From JBBDXI01 sp040902425 (lineage in GTDB: Bacteria > Planctomycetota > Phycisphaerae > Phycisphaerales > UBA1924), in the NCBI GenBank assembly GCA_040902425.1, contig JBBDXI010000112.1:1-10928 (forward strand): a stretch of 10,928 nt of DNA, read 5' to 3'. The notes below the pieces were generated by a model. The model was not told the origin of the DNA, ran no database searches, and saw only the letters and a program-made list of their open reading frames with translations. Below are positions 1 through 5,593 of the stretch, one piece after another. A program made the translations under genes and the position numbers. Each line of letters starts with the position of its first letter. The first letter of the stretch is position 1.

Positions 1-573
1 CGGCCCCGCCATCGAGAGCGCCGCCGGCGCTGCGGCCTGCGCGGGCGACGCCGCCGCCGCTCCCGCGCGCCCGGGCGCGCCCGCGATCCGCCGTGCCTGC
101 GCGATCGCCCGGGGCAGGGCGAGTGCCGCCGGCTCGGCCTCCGGCGAGCCCGTCTCCCCCGGCTGGGGCGCCCCCGGCACGCGGTCGGCGCTCTCCGCGC
201 CCTCCCCCTCGCCTATCGCCTGCCTCAGCCGCTCCAGCATCGTCCGCAGCGAGAACTGCGACTTCAGCATGTAGCTCGAGATCCCCAGCCTCACCGCCTC
301 CACGATCCGGTCCCGGTCCGCCGCCGCCGAGAGCACGACCACCGGCACCCGGGCCAGCCGCGGGTTCTCGCGCATCTTCGCGAGCATCGCCTGCCCGCTC
401 ATCACCGGCAGGCTCAGGTCCAGCAGCACCGCCGCCGGCACCTCCCCCGCCATCGCCGCCAGCCCCTCCTGCCCGTCGGCGGCGCACACCACCCGGTACC
501 CCTCGCGGCGCAGCACCGCCTCCAGGGGCTCCCGGAAGATCGCCATGTCCTCGACGATCAGGATGGTCTTCAT
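1..573 (-). CDS. Response regulator receiver-domain protein, 3' end outside window
   Basis: The first 191 codons of a two-component response regulator run off the left edge without a stop. Residues 1-120 form a receiver domain: it begins MKTILIVED, with the acidic pair E8 D9, the predicted phospho-acceptor D52 in LLDLSLPVMSG, the switch residue S82 in VVVLSAA and the conserved lysine K104. After about residue 125 it changes to a low-complexity Ala/Pro/Gly/Glu-rich stretch that looks like a flexible linker, so an output domain probably follows outside the window; its type cannot be told. The start chosen is the ATG at 571-573, because the receiver beta-1 strand begins at once. No strong Shine-Dalgarno sequence precedes it. 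It should be phosphorylated by a histidine kinase; none is adjacent on this side. The receiver call is sure, the output unknown. Confidence 0.9.
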   Translation of the reverse strand, partial: MKTILIVEDMAIFREPLEAVLRREGYRVVCAADGQEGLAAMAGEVPAAVLLDLSLPVMSGQAMLAKMRENPRLARVPVVVLSAAADRDRIVEAVRLGISSYMLKSQFSLRTMLERLRQAIGEGEGAESADRVPGAPQPGETGSPEAEPAALALPRAIAQARRIAGAPGRAGAAAASPAQAAAPAALSMAGP

Positions 574-664
574 GGCATAGTGGCCCGGTTGCGGGCCGGA
601 CCGGCCCTCGGTCCTACTTCGGCTCGCGGCCGCCCCCGCGTCAGGGAGAAAGCACCCCTCTGGT

Positions 665-685
665 CGGGTCGGCTTCTCGGACCCG
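665..685 (-). terminator. Possible hairpin downstream of the 95-residue gene
   Basis: A perfect 6-bp inverted repeat (CGGGTC at 665-670, GACCCG at 680-685) with a 9-base loop lies about 20 bases past the stop codon of the small minus-strand gene. There is no clear T-run after it (the sequence continues ACCAGAGGGG, then GCTTTCT). It may help end transcription before the response regulator, but hairpins this short arise easily in DNA of this GC content. Confidence 0.2.
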
Positions 686-705
686 CGGGCGCCGGCGCTC
701 GGCGT

Positions 706-993
706 TCAGCCGTTCAGATCGAGCTTCCCCGGCGGCCCGCCCGGCGCCAGGCCCCCCTGAGGCGTGTACGCGGGGTGCTCCTTGCGGTCCTCCCGCGCCT
801 CCTCCTGGTCGTTGGCGTTCAGCCGCCGGACCGCGTCCGCCGTCTCCGTCTTGACCACGACGTGATCGGCGTCGGCCTTGCGCGGGGGGTCCGCGGCCTT
901 GGCCGCGGCCGGTCGCTTGGCCCCCGCCTCGGCACGCTCCGCCTGGGAGAGGCCGGCCAGGGACTGGGCAGCGCTCGCGCCGATCAGGCTCAT
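706..993 (-). CDS. Small charged protein of unknown function, 95 residues
   Basis: I cannot assign a function. The protein starts MSLIGASAAQSLAGLSQAER, a short Ala/Ser/Leu segment too polar to be a clear signal peptide. A Lys/Ala/Asp-rich middle follows, then a highly charged region around residues 45-75 (NANDQEEAREDRKEH) and a C-terminus with YTPQGG and a final LDLNG. No cysteines, membrane segments or catalytic motifs are visible; it looks soluble and partly disordered. The amino acid mix (many K, E, D, few R clusters) differs from the Arg/Pro/Gly-rich shadow frames in this DNA, which supports a real gene. AGGGG lies a few bases before the ATG at 991-993. From memory, proteins with similar YTPxG and LDLxG tails occur in Phycisphaerae-type planctomycetes; I could not check this. 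It lies between fabI and the response regulator on the same strand, with gaps of 102 and 132 bases. Confidence 0.7.
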   Translation of the reverse strand: MSLIGASAAQSLAGLSQAERAEAGAKRPAAAKAADPPRKADADHVVVKTETADAVRRLNANDQEEAREDRKEHPAYTPQGGLAPGGPPGKLDLNG

Positions 994-1095
994 GCCCCTG
1001 TCATCGGCACACCGCGCGGGGCGCGATCAGACCGGCGGCCGGACGCGGGTTCTCGGACACGGCGCCCCCCGCGCCCCCTTCCCCGCCCGCGCGGC

Positions 1096-1881
1096 TCAGC
1101 CCCCGATCAGGTTCACGCCGCAGTCCACGTACAGCGTCTCCCCGGTCGTCCCGCTGGAAAGGTCGCTGGCGAGGAAGACCGCGGCCTTGCCCACATCGCC
1201 GCCCTCCACGTTCCGCCGGAGGGGCGAGCGCTGCGCCGAGCGCTCCGCCATCGTGTCCGTCCCCCCCACCGCCGAGGAGGCCAGCGTGCGGAGGTACCCG
1301 CCCGAGATGATGTTCACTCTGATGTTGTCGGCGCCCAGCTCCGAGGCGAGGTACCGCGCGGTGCACTCGAGGGCCGCCTTCGCCACGCCCATCACGTTGT
1401 ACCCCGGCACGACCTTCTCCGCGCCGTAGTACGACATCGCCAGGATCGACCCCCCGCCCGAGCGCGCCATCATCGGCCTCGCCCGCTGGGCCATCGCCAG
1501 CAGCGTGTACGCCGACACGTCGATGGCCCCGGTGTACGCGGCCCGGGGCGTGTTGATGAACTGCCCGGGCTGCAGCCACTGCCGGTCGGCGAAGGCGATC
1601 GAGTGCACGAGGATGTGCATCGCGTCGAAGCGGTCGGCGTACGCCGCGAACGCCGCGTCCAGCTCCTCGTCCTTCGAGGCGTCCATGGGCACCAGCCAGG
1701 GCTCGGCGATCCCCAGCTCCTCCACCGCCCGTCGCGTGCGGCGTTCGTTCTTCTCCCCCGGAAGGTGCGTGAAGGCCAGGCGCGCCCCCTGCTGGAGCAG
1801 CGACTGCGCGATGAACCACGCGTAGGAGCGCTCGTTGGCGATCCCCACGACCAGCCCCACCTTGCCGGCAAGCAGCGACAT
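1096..1881 (-). CDS. fabI: Enoyl-[acyl-carrier-protein] reductase (NADH), FabI
   Basis: FabI carries out the last reduction in each round of type II fatty-acid elongation, turning trans-2-enoyl-ACP into acyl-ACP with NAD(P)H in the cytoplasm. The 261-residue length is normal. It is a short-chain dehydrogenase of the FabI kind: the nucleotide-binding GIANERSYAW begins at residue 13, HSIAFA at 93-98, and the active-site block SYYGAEKVVPGYNVMGVAK holds Y151, Y161 and K168, matching E. coli Y146, Y156 and K163. The C-terminal part has ASDLSSGTTGE and the ending VDCGVNLIGG. One oddity is the usual SAGPIRTLAAS segment, which reads SGGYLRTLASS, so the proline equivalent to E. coli P191 is Y196. GGGAGG six bases upstream fixes the ATG at 1881. 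It is divergent from nadC. The family assignment is secure. Confidence 0.96.
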   Translation of the reverse strand: MSLLAGKVGLVVGIANERSYAWFIAQSLLQQGARLAFTHLPGEKNERRTRRAVEELGIAEPWLVPMDASKDEELDAAFAAYADRFDAMHILVHSIAFADRQWLQPGQFINTPRAAYTGAIDVSAYTLLAMAQRARPMMARSGGGSILAMSYYGAEKVVPGYNVMGVAKAALECTARYLASELGADNIRVNIISGGYLRTLASSAVGGTDTMAERSAQRSPLRRNVEGGDVGKAAVFLASDLSSGTTGETLYVDCGVNLIGG

Positions 1882-1887
1882 GCGGCG

Positions 1888-1893
1888 CCTCCC
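1888..1893 (-). promoter_or_regulatory. Shine-Dalgarno site of fabI
   Basis: GGGAGG on the minus strand lies six bases before the fabI ATG. It is one of the few strong ribosome-binding sites in the window and confirms the fabI start. Confidence 0.75.
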
Positions 1894-1902
1894 AAAGGGG
1901 CC

Positions 1903-1961
1903 AGTCTAGCGGGCCCGCGCGGGGGCGTGGGGGGGCGGGTCGCGCGCCGCCGAGGTACGAT
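1903..1961. promoter_or_regulatory. Candidate divergent -10 boxes between fabI and nadC
   Basis: The 88-base gap between the divergent genes must hold both promoters. On the minus strand TAGACT (1903-1908) is a possible fabI -10 box and would give a very short leader carrying the Shine-Dalgarno site. On the plus strand TACGAT (1956-1961) ends eight bases before the nadC ATG, so nadC may be transcribed from at or near its start codon. No convincing -35 element is visible for either. The assignment is inferred from TANNNT matches and position only. Confidence 0.35.
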
Positions 1962-1969
1962 GCGGCCCC

Positions 1970-2893
1970 ATGCCGGACCTCAACGCGCTGCCACTGGACA
2001 GGCTCTACGGCGAGCTGGGCGCCGGCGGCCTCATCCTCCGGGCGCTGGAGCTGGCCCGCGATGAGGACCTCGGGCACGGCGACATTACCAGCGGGGCCTG
2101 CATCGACGCCGCCGCCCGCGGCCAGGGCGTGATCGTCGCCCGCGCGCGCGGCGTGGTCGCCGGCCTCGCGGCGCTCCCCGACCTGCTCCGCGTCTTCGGC
2201 GGGACCCTCCGCGCCCACCCCCTCACGCGCGACGGCGCCGACGGACGCGCCGGCGCCGGGGTGGCCCGCCTCTCCGGCCCGCTGCACGAGCTGCTCGCCC
2301 TGGAGCGCACCGCCCTCAACCTGCTCGGCCGCCTCTCCGGCGTCGCCACGCTCACACGCTCCTACGTCACCGCGGCCGCGCAGGGCTCGCCGAAGGCCGG
2401 CGTCTACGACACCCGCAAGACCACCCCCGGCCTGCGCGCGCTCGAGAAGTACGCCGTCCGCTGCGGCGGCGGCCGGTCCCACCGCCTGGGCCTCTTCGAC
2501 GCGGTCCTCATCAAGGACAACCACCTCGCCGGCGTCCCGGCCGGGCGCCTCGGCGCGTTCATCCGCGACGCCGCCCGTCGCGCCCGCGCCGCGAGCCCCG
2601 GCCTGCTCTTCGTCGAGGCCGAGGTGGACACGCTCGAGCAGCTCGGGCAGGTCCTCGCCCTCGAGCCCGGCACGGTGAACATCGTCCTGCTCGACAACAT
2701 GACCGTGGATGAGCTCCGGCGCGCGGTCGCCCTGCGCGACGCATCCCCCGCCCGTCCGGAGCTGGAAGCCTCCGGGGGCGTCCGCCTCGAGACCATCGCC
2801 GCGATCGCCGCCACGGGGGTGGACCGGATCAGCGCCGGCGCCCTCACGCACTCGGCCGCGTCGCTCGACGTCGCCCTGGAGGTCGAGGCCTGA
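1970..2893 (+). CDS. nadC: Nicotinate-nucleotide diphosphorylase (carboxylating), quinolinate phosphoribosyltransferase
   Basis: NadC joins quinolinate and PRPP to give nicotinate mononucleotide, CO2 and pyrophosphate, the step where de novo NAD synthesis meets the salvage route. The 307 residues are close to the usual length. Family blocks appear in order: EDLGHGDITS at 32-41; ERTALNLLGRLSGVAT at 112-127; DTRKTTPGLR with R149 and K150; GGGRSHRLGLFDAVLIKDNH at 166-185, with H171, R172 and K182 for substrate and PRPP; EAEVD at 216-220; LLDNM with D242; and the phosphate-binding SGGV at 268-271. The ATG at 1970 is the first start giving a normal N-terminus. No Shine-Dalgarno sequence is evident, but TACGAT lies eight bases upstream. 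It overlaps birA by one base (TGATG). nadA and nadB are not in the window. Confidence 0.96.
   Translation: MPDLNALPLDRLYGELGAGGLILRALELARDEDLGHGDITSGACIDAAARGQGVIVARARGVVAGLAALPDLLRVFGGTLRAHPLTRDGADGRAGAGVARLSGPLHELLALERTALNLLGRLSGVATLTRSYVTAAAQGSPKAGVYDTRKTTPGLRALEKYAVRCGGGRSHRLGLFDAVLIKDNHLAGVPAGRLGAFIRDAARRARAASPGLLFVEAEVDTLEQLGQVLALEPGTVNIVLLDNMTVDELRRAVALRDASPARPELEASGGVRLETIAAIAATGVDRISAGALTHSAASLDVALEVEA
2878..2883 (+). promoter_or_regulatory. Shine-Dalgarno site of birA inside the end of nadC
   Basis: GGAGGT lies nine bases before the birA ATG, within the last codons of nadC. With the TGATG stop-start overlap it supports the ATG at 2893 and coupled translation of the two genes. Confidence 0.65.
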
Positions 2894-3714
2894 TGGAAGA
2901 CCTCTCCGGTTGGGCCAGCGCCATCGAGGCCGAGCTCCGCGCCATCGGGTCGCCTTGGCTCGATCGCGCCGCCGTCCTCGCCGAGACCGACTCCACCCAG
3001 GATGCCGCCGCCAGGCTCGCCGGACGCCGGCCCGGCCTGGTCGTGATCGCCGGGAGGCAGGCGCGCGGCCGGGGGCGCCTCGGGCGAGACTGGTTCCAGC
3101 GGGGCGACCTGGGCCTGGCCATGACCGCCGTCATCGAGCCGAGCATCCCCCCCGAGCGACTCTCGCTCGCCGCCGGCGTCGCCATCGCGCTCGCGCTCGA
3201 GCAGCTCGCCCCCGCGTGCGGCGCCCTGGGCCTCCGCTGGCCCAACGACCTCGTCGAGGCCACGCCGCGCCCCGGCGGCGGCCGGAAGCTCGGCGGCATC
3301 CTCATCGAGGTCCAGGGGGGACTCGCCCTCGTTGGCATCGGCCTCAACCTGAACCAGCGCACGGAGGACTTCCCCGGGCCCCTCCGGCCCCACGCCGTCT
3401 CGCTCGCCTCCCTCGCCCTCCCCCAGGGCGCGCCAGCCTGGCCGCGCCTGGAGGTCGTCCTCGCCGTCCTCCGCGCCCTCAGCCGCGCGCTCTCGCTCGG
3501 CCCCGAGGCCGTGGTGGCGGCGTGGTCCGCGCGCGACGTGCTCACCGGGTCCGAGCAGACGTTCATCCACGACGGCCGGGAAGTCCGCGGCCGCGTCGAG
3601 CGCCTCGCCCCTACCGGGCACATCACCCTCGCGCTCCCGGATGGCGGCACCGCCGAGCTGCCCGCGCTCGCCACGTCGCTCAAGCACGCCGCGCTCAGTG
3701 CGGGCCCGGAGTGA
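2893..3714 (+). CDS. birA: Biotin--[acetyl-CoA-carboxylase] ligase, without DNA-binding domain
   Basis: This enzyme activates biotin with ATP and attaches it to the carrier lysine of biotin enzymes such as acetyl-CoA carboxylase. The 273 residues hold the catalytic domain and a small C-terminal domain: ETDSTQDAA at 31-39; the biotinyl-AMP loop GRQARGRGRLGRDW at 54-67 (GRGRxGR); LRWPNDLV at 114-121; RKLGGILIE at 131-139 with the conserved lysine K132; VGIGLNLN at 147-154; and a C-terminal SH3-like stretch with GREVRGRVERL and GGTAELPA. There is no N-terminal helix-turn-helix, so it should be the enzyme-only type and not the biotin repressor of E. coli. It is coupled to nadC and its last 20 bases overlap the 3' end of the HIT gene on the other strand. 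It supplies active carboxylase to the pathway that FabI completes. Confidence 0.94.
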   Translation: MEDLSGWASAIEAELRAIGSPWLDRAAVLAETDSTQDAAARLAGRRPGLVVIAGRQARGRGRLGRDWFQRGDLGLAMTAVIEPSIPPERLSLAAGVAIALALEQLAPACGALGLRWPNDLVEATPRPGGGRKLGGILIEVQGGLALVGIGLNLNQRTEDFPGPLRPHAVSLASLALPQGAPAWPRLEVVLAVLRALSRALSLGPEAVVAAWSARDVLTGSEQTFIHDGREVRGRVERLAPTGHITLALPDGGTAELPALATSLKHAALSAGPE

Positions 3715-4153
3715 TCGGGCGGCTCTCCTCCTCCACGATGGCCGCGATCTTCTTCGCCAGCTCCGCCGCCTGGGCGCTCTCGAGCTTCTGCGGGCGCCAC
3801 GTCATCCCCAGGCCGGCCCCGTCGGGCCTCGTCGAGAACCGCGGGATGATGTGGAAGTGGACGTGGAGCACCGCCTGGTGCGCCTCCGCCCCGTTGTTCT
3901 GCAGCACGTTGTACGCCGTCGCCCCCGTCGCCCGCATCACCGCCCGCGCCAGCCGGGGCAGCACCCGCCCGATCGCCGCCGCCGACCCGTCGGAGAGCTT
4001 GTCCAGCGTCGCCGCAGGCTCCTTGGGGATGACCAGCGTGTGCCCCTGCGAGAGCGGCCCGATGTCGAGGAACGCGAGCGTGTGCTCATCCTCGTGCACC
4101 TTGTGGCAGGGGATCTCGCCCCGGACGATCCGTGAGAAGATCGTGTCGCCCAT
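3695..4153 (-). CDS. HIT-family nucleotide hydrolase/transferase
   Basis: This 152-residue protein has the histidine-triad fold; such enzymes split nucleoside phosphoramidates or dinucleoside polyphosphates through a nucleotidyl-histidine intermediate. It begins MGDTIFSRIVRGEIPC, the standard HIT start. LSQGHTLVIPK lies at 34-44, and QNNGAEAHQAVLHVHFHIIP at 85-104 holds the triad H97, H99, H101 with upstream H92. The C-terminus is slightly longer than the shortest members and ends in acidic and proline-rich residues. The substrate is not determined by sequence; it is closest in look to the general HinT-like group. The start at 4153 is chosen from the family N-terminus. No Shine-Dalgarno sequence is visible, but TACAAT ends six bases upstream. 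In the sequence as given, the frame is open upstream into nth (see the nth entry). It converges with birA. Confidence 0.93.
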   Translation of the reverse strand: MGDTIFSRIVRGEIPCHKVHEDEHTLAFLDIGPLSQGHTLVIPKEPAATLDKLSDGSAAAIGRVLPRLARAVMRATGATAYNVLQNNGAEAHQAVLHVHFHIIPRFSTRPDGAGLGMTWRPQKLESAQAAELAKKIAAIVEEESRPITPGPH

Positions 4154-4159
4154 GCCCGG

Positions 4160-4165
4160 ATTGTA
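4160..4165 (-). promoter_or_regulatory. Candidate -10 box just before the HIT gene
   Basis: TACAAT on the minus strand ends six bases before the ATG, the spacing expected when transcription starts at the A of the start codon. Together with the missing Shine-Dalgarno sequence this suggests a leaderless transcript. No -35 match is visible, and the position is all the evidence there is. Confidence 0.4.
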
Positions 4166-4170
4166 CGGGA

Positions 4171-4190
4171 CCGGGCGCGCCCGCGCCCGG
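4171..4190 (-). terminator. Perfect inverted repeat between nth and the HIT gene
   Basis: CCGGGCGCG (4171-4179) and CGCGCCCGG (4182-4190) are exact complements, giving a stem of eight or nine GC pairs. It starts directly after the TAG that ends nth in its cysteine-containing frame and sits before the TACAAT box of the HIT gene. No T-run follows, so it is not a classical intrinsic terminator, but its placement fits a boundary between two transcription units. Confidence 0.35.
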
Positions 4191-4191
4191 G

Positions 4192-4960
4192 CTACCCCCG
4201 CTCGCAGGCCACGCCGAACTTGCGGCAGATGGGGTTCGTGGCGCACGTCCCCCCCCCGGCCGTGGAAGATCAGCAGGTGCGACAGCATGGTCCACTTCTC
4301 GCGCGGGAACAGGGCCATCAGCCGCCGCTCGATCGTCTGCACGTTCGCCCCCTCCCCGACGAGCCCCATCCGCCGCGACAGCCGCTCCACGTGCGTGTCC
4401 ACCACCACGCCCTCGGCCCTGCCGAAGGCGTTGCCCAGCACCACGTTGGCCGTCTTGCGGGCCACGCCCCGCAGCGTCAGCAGCTCCGCCATCGTCCGCG
4501 GCACCTGGTTCCCGAAACGCCCCACGATGTCGGTCATGGCCGAGTGGACCGCCCGGGCCTTCTGCCGGAAGAAGCCCAGCGACTTGACGAACGGCTCGAT
4601 CTGCTCCGGGGTCGCCCGCGCGTAGTCCGCCGGGGTCGGGAACCACGCGAACAGCGAGGGCGTCGCCCGGTTCACCGCCACATCCGTGCACTGCGCCGAG
4701 AGGATCGTCGCGATCAGCAGCTCGTGCGGGCTGCGGTAGTCCAGCTCGCAGCGGGCGTCGGGGTAGGCCCTCTCCAGGGCCGCGTACAGCGCGAGCGCCC
4801 GCTTCTTCTGCGCGGGGGCGACGCGGGGGAGATCGAAGGGCAGCGCCGCGCCCGCCTCGGCCGGGGCCGTCGCCGGCGCGCGACGCGCCTTGGCGCCGGG
4901 CTTCCGCCCGGGCGCGGGGCCCGCGCGTCGAACCGGCTTGCGGGCACGCGACACCGCCAT
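4192..4960 (-). CDS. nth: Endonuclease III, DNA glycosylase/AP lyase, with apparent frameshift near the C-terminus
   Basis: Nth removes oxidised pyrimidines from DNA and cuts the abasic site in base-excision repair. Family marks, numbered from the ATG at 4960, are SPHELLIATILSAQCTD at 77-93, the helix-hairpin-helix LRGVARKTANVVLGNAFG with the Schiff-base lysine K169, and VDTHVERL with catalytic D188. The first 45 residues are a basic Ala/Pro/Arg/Lys tail not found in E. coli Nth. After LIFHGR a run of nine G (plus-strand C at 4249-4257) puts the ribosome in a frame with no cysteines that runs in frame into the HIT gene. Dropping one G gives GGTCATNPICRKFGVACERG and a TAG at 4192-4194, total 255 residues, with three cysteines where the 4Fe-4S loop belongs. 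Their spacing (C-x5-C-x6-C) is not the canonical C-x6-C-x2-C-x5-C. The ATG overlaps the upstream stop (TGATG), and AGGGAGG lies seven bases before it. Confidence 0.9.
4249..4257. repeat. Nine-base homopolymer (C on plus, G on minus) inside nth
   Basis: This is a simple run of nine identical bases in the coding part of nth, just after the HGR codons. It is the point at which the reading frame must change for the cysteine-containing tail to be made. It may be a real slippery or variable tract or a sequencing or assembly error. Confidence 0.9.
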
Positions 4961-5532
4961 CACTCACCCTCCCTCAGCGCCGGGCTCGCCCGCCCCAGCG
5001 ACACCAGCGACGCGATCAGCGACAGGGCCACCAGCGCTGCGCTCGCCCCGATCAGGCGGCTCCCCAGCGGGTGGTCCGCGTCGAACGCCGCCTTCGCCCG
5101 CGCTGCCGTCTCGCCGTCCCCGGCCCGGGCCGCCGACCAGTACTCGCCCAGGTCCGAGGCCATCCGCGGCCCCAGCACGCCGAAGCGGTACGCCAGCACG
5201 CCCAGCAGCAGCAGCGCCAGCGCGAGGCGGAACTCCCGCCAGCGCGGCGCCAGCGCCCGCCCCAGCACCATCGCCGTGAACGTCGCCACGAACACGCAGA
5301 ACAAACCGAGCTGCGCGATGTCCGACACCGTGAACAGCCGCTGGGCCACCCGCCCCCCCGCGATCAGCCAGTGCTCGCCCCCGTACGCGGCGAAATCCGG
5401 CAGGCGCGGGTCCAGCGAGCGCATCTCCGGGAACACCACCGCCGCGCCCGCGCCCGTCATCACCAGCACGCCGAGCCACACGCCCAGCGTCCCGGCGTGG
5501 ACTGTTTCCAAGACGCGCGCTGGTGGGTGCAT
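4960..5532 (-). CDS. Four-helix integral membrane protein, DUF4149/TMEM205-like
   Basis: The function is unknown. Four hydrophobic segments are visible in the 190 residues: about 12-34 (TLGVWLGVLVMTGAGAAVVF), about 75-93, about 103-119 (LALALLLLGVLAYRFGVLG) and about 159-180. Between helices 3 and 4 lies a polar loop, RMASDLGEYWSAARAGDGET, leading to the FDADHPLGSRL motif. The early VHAGTLGVWLG, the FP after helix 1 and the F..DH..GSRL element before the last helix resemble the DUF4149 (TMEM205-like) group. That likeness is from memory and is not strong. The ATG at 5532 follows TAGGAT by six bases and has no clear Shine-Dalgarno sequence. Its stop overlaps the nth start by one base, so it heads a coupled pair with nth, though no shared role is evident. 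Confidence 0.8.
   Translation of the reverse strand: MHPPARVLETVHAGTLGVWLGVLVMTGAGAAVVFPEMRSLDPRLPDFAAYGGEHWLIAGGRVAQRLFTVSDIAQLGLFCVFVATFTAMVLGRALAPRWREFRLALALLLLGVLAYRFGVLGPRMASDLGEYWSAARAGDGETAARAKAAFDADHPLGSRLIGASAALVALSLIASLVSLGRASPALREGE
4968..4974 (-). promoter_or_regulatory. Shine-Dalgarno site of nth
   Basis: AGGGAGG on the minus strand, inside the end of the membrane-protein gene, lies seven bases before the nth ATG at 4960. It favours that ATG over the GTG one codon upstream. Confidence 0.65.
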
Positions 5533-5538
5533 CCCCGC

Positions 5539-5544
5539 ATCCTA
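5539..5544 (-). promoter_or_regulatory. Candidate -10 box just before the membrane-protein gene
   Basis: TAGGAT on the minus strand is followed by six bases (GCGGGG) and then the ATG at 5532. The spacing matches a leaderless start, as before the HIT gene. It lies in the 61-base gap shared with the divergent TIM-barrel gene. Confidence 0.35.
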
Positions 5545-5593
5545 GCCGGTGTGCGCCCCCACCCGGGCGCAGCGCCGGTCCGGCGCGGCAACA

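Noticed and set aside
582..597. 6-bp hairpin GGCCCG/CGGGCC in front of the response-regulator gene
   Set aside because: Short GC stems are common by chance here, and there is no T-run, ribosome-site masking or other feature to give it meaning.
703..717. Direct repeat CGTTCAG separated by one base at the end of the 95-residue gene
   Set aside because: Two copies of seven bases with no further copies nearby; no sign of an attachment site or mobile element.
1001..2851. Long open frame on the minus strand (616 codons), and others such as 2709-4625 plus and 4964-6589 minus
   Set aside because: They lie over well-supported genes in other frames, are dominated by Arg, Pro, Gly and Ala, and show no family motif. 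Stop codons are rare at this GC content, so long chance frames are expected.
3695..4963. A true Nth-HIT fusion protein
   Set aside because: The join runs through a cysteine-free, Arg-rich stretch, while the other frame gives a cysteine-containing tail and a stop before a hairpin. I keep two separate genes and report the frame problem as a finding.
5549..5593. Earlier GTG start for the TIM-barrel gene
   Set aside because: The extra 15 residues are Arg/Pro-rich and match nothing in the family; the ATG at 5594 directly precedes the first strand. Not excluded, as neither start has a good ribosome-binding site.
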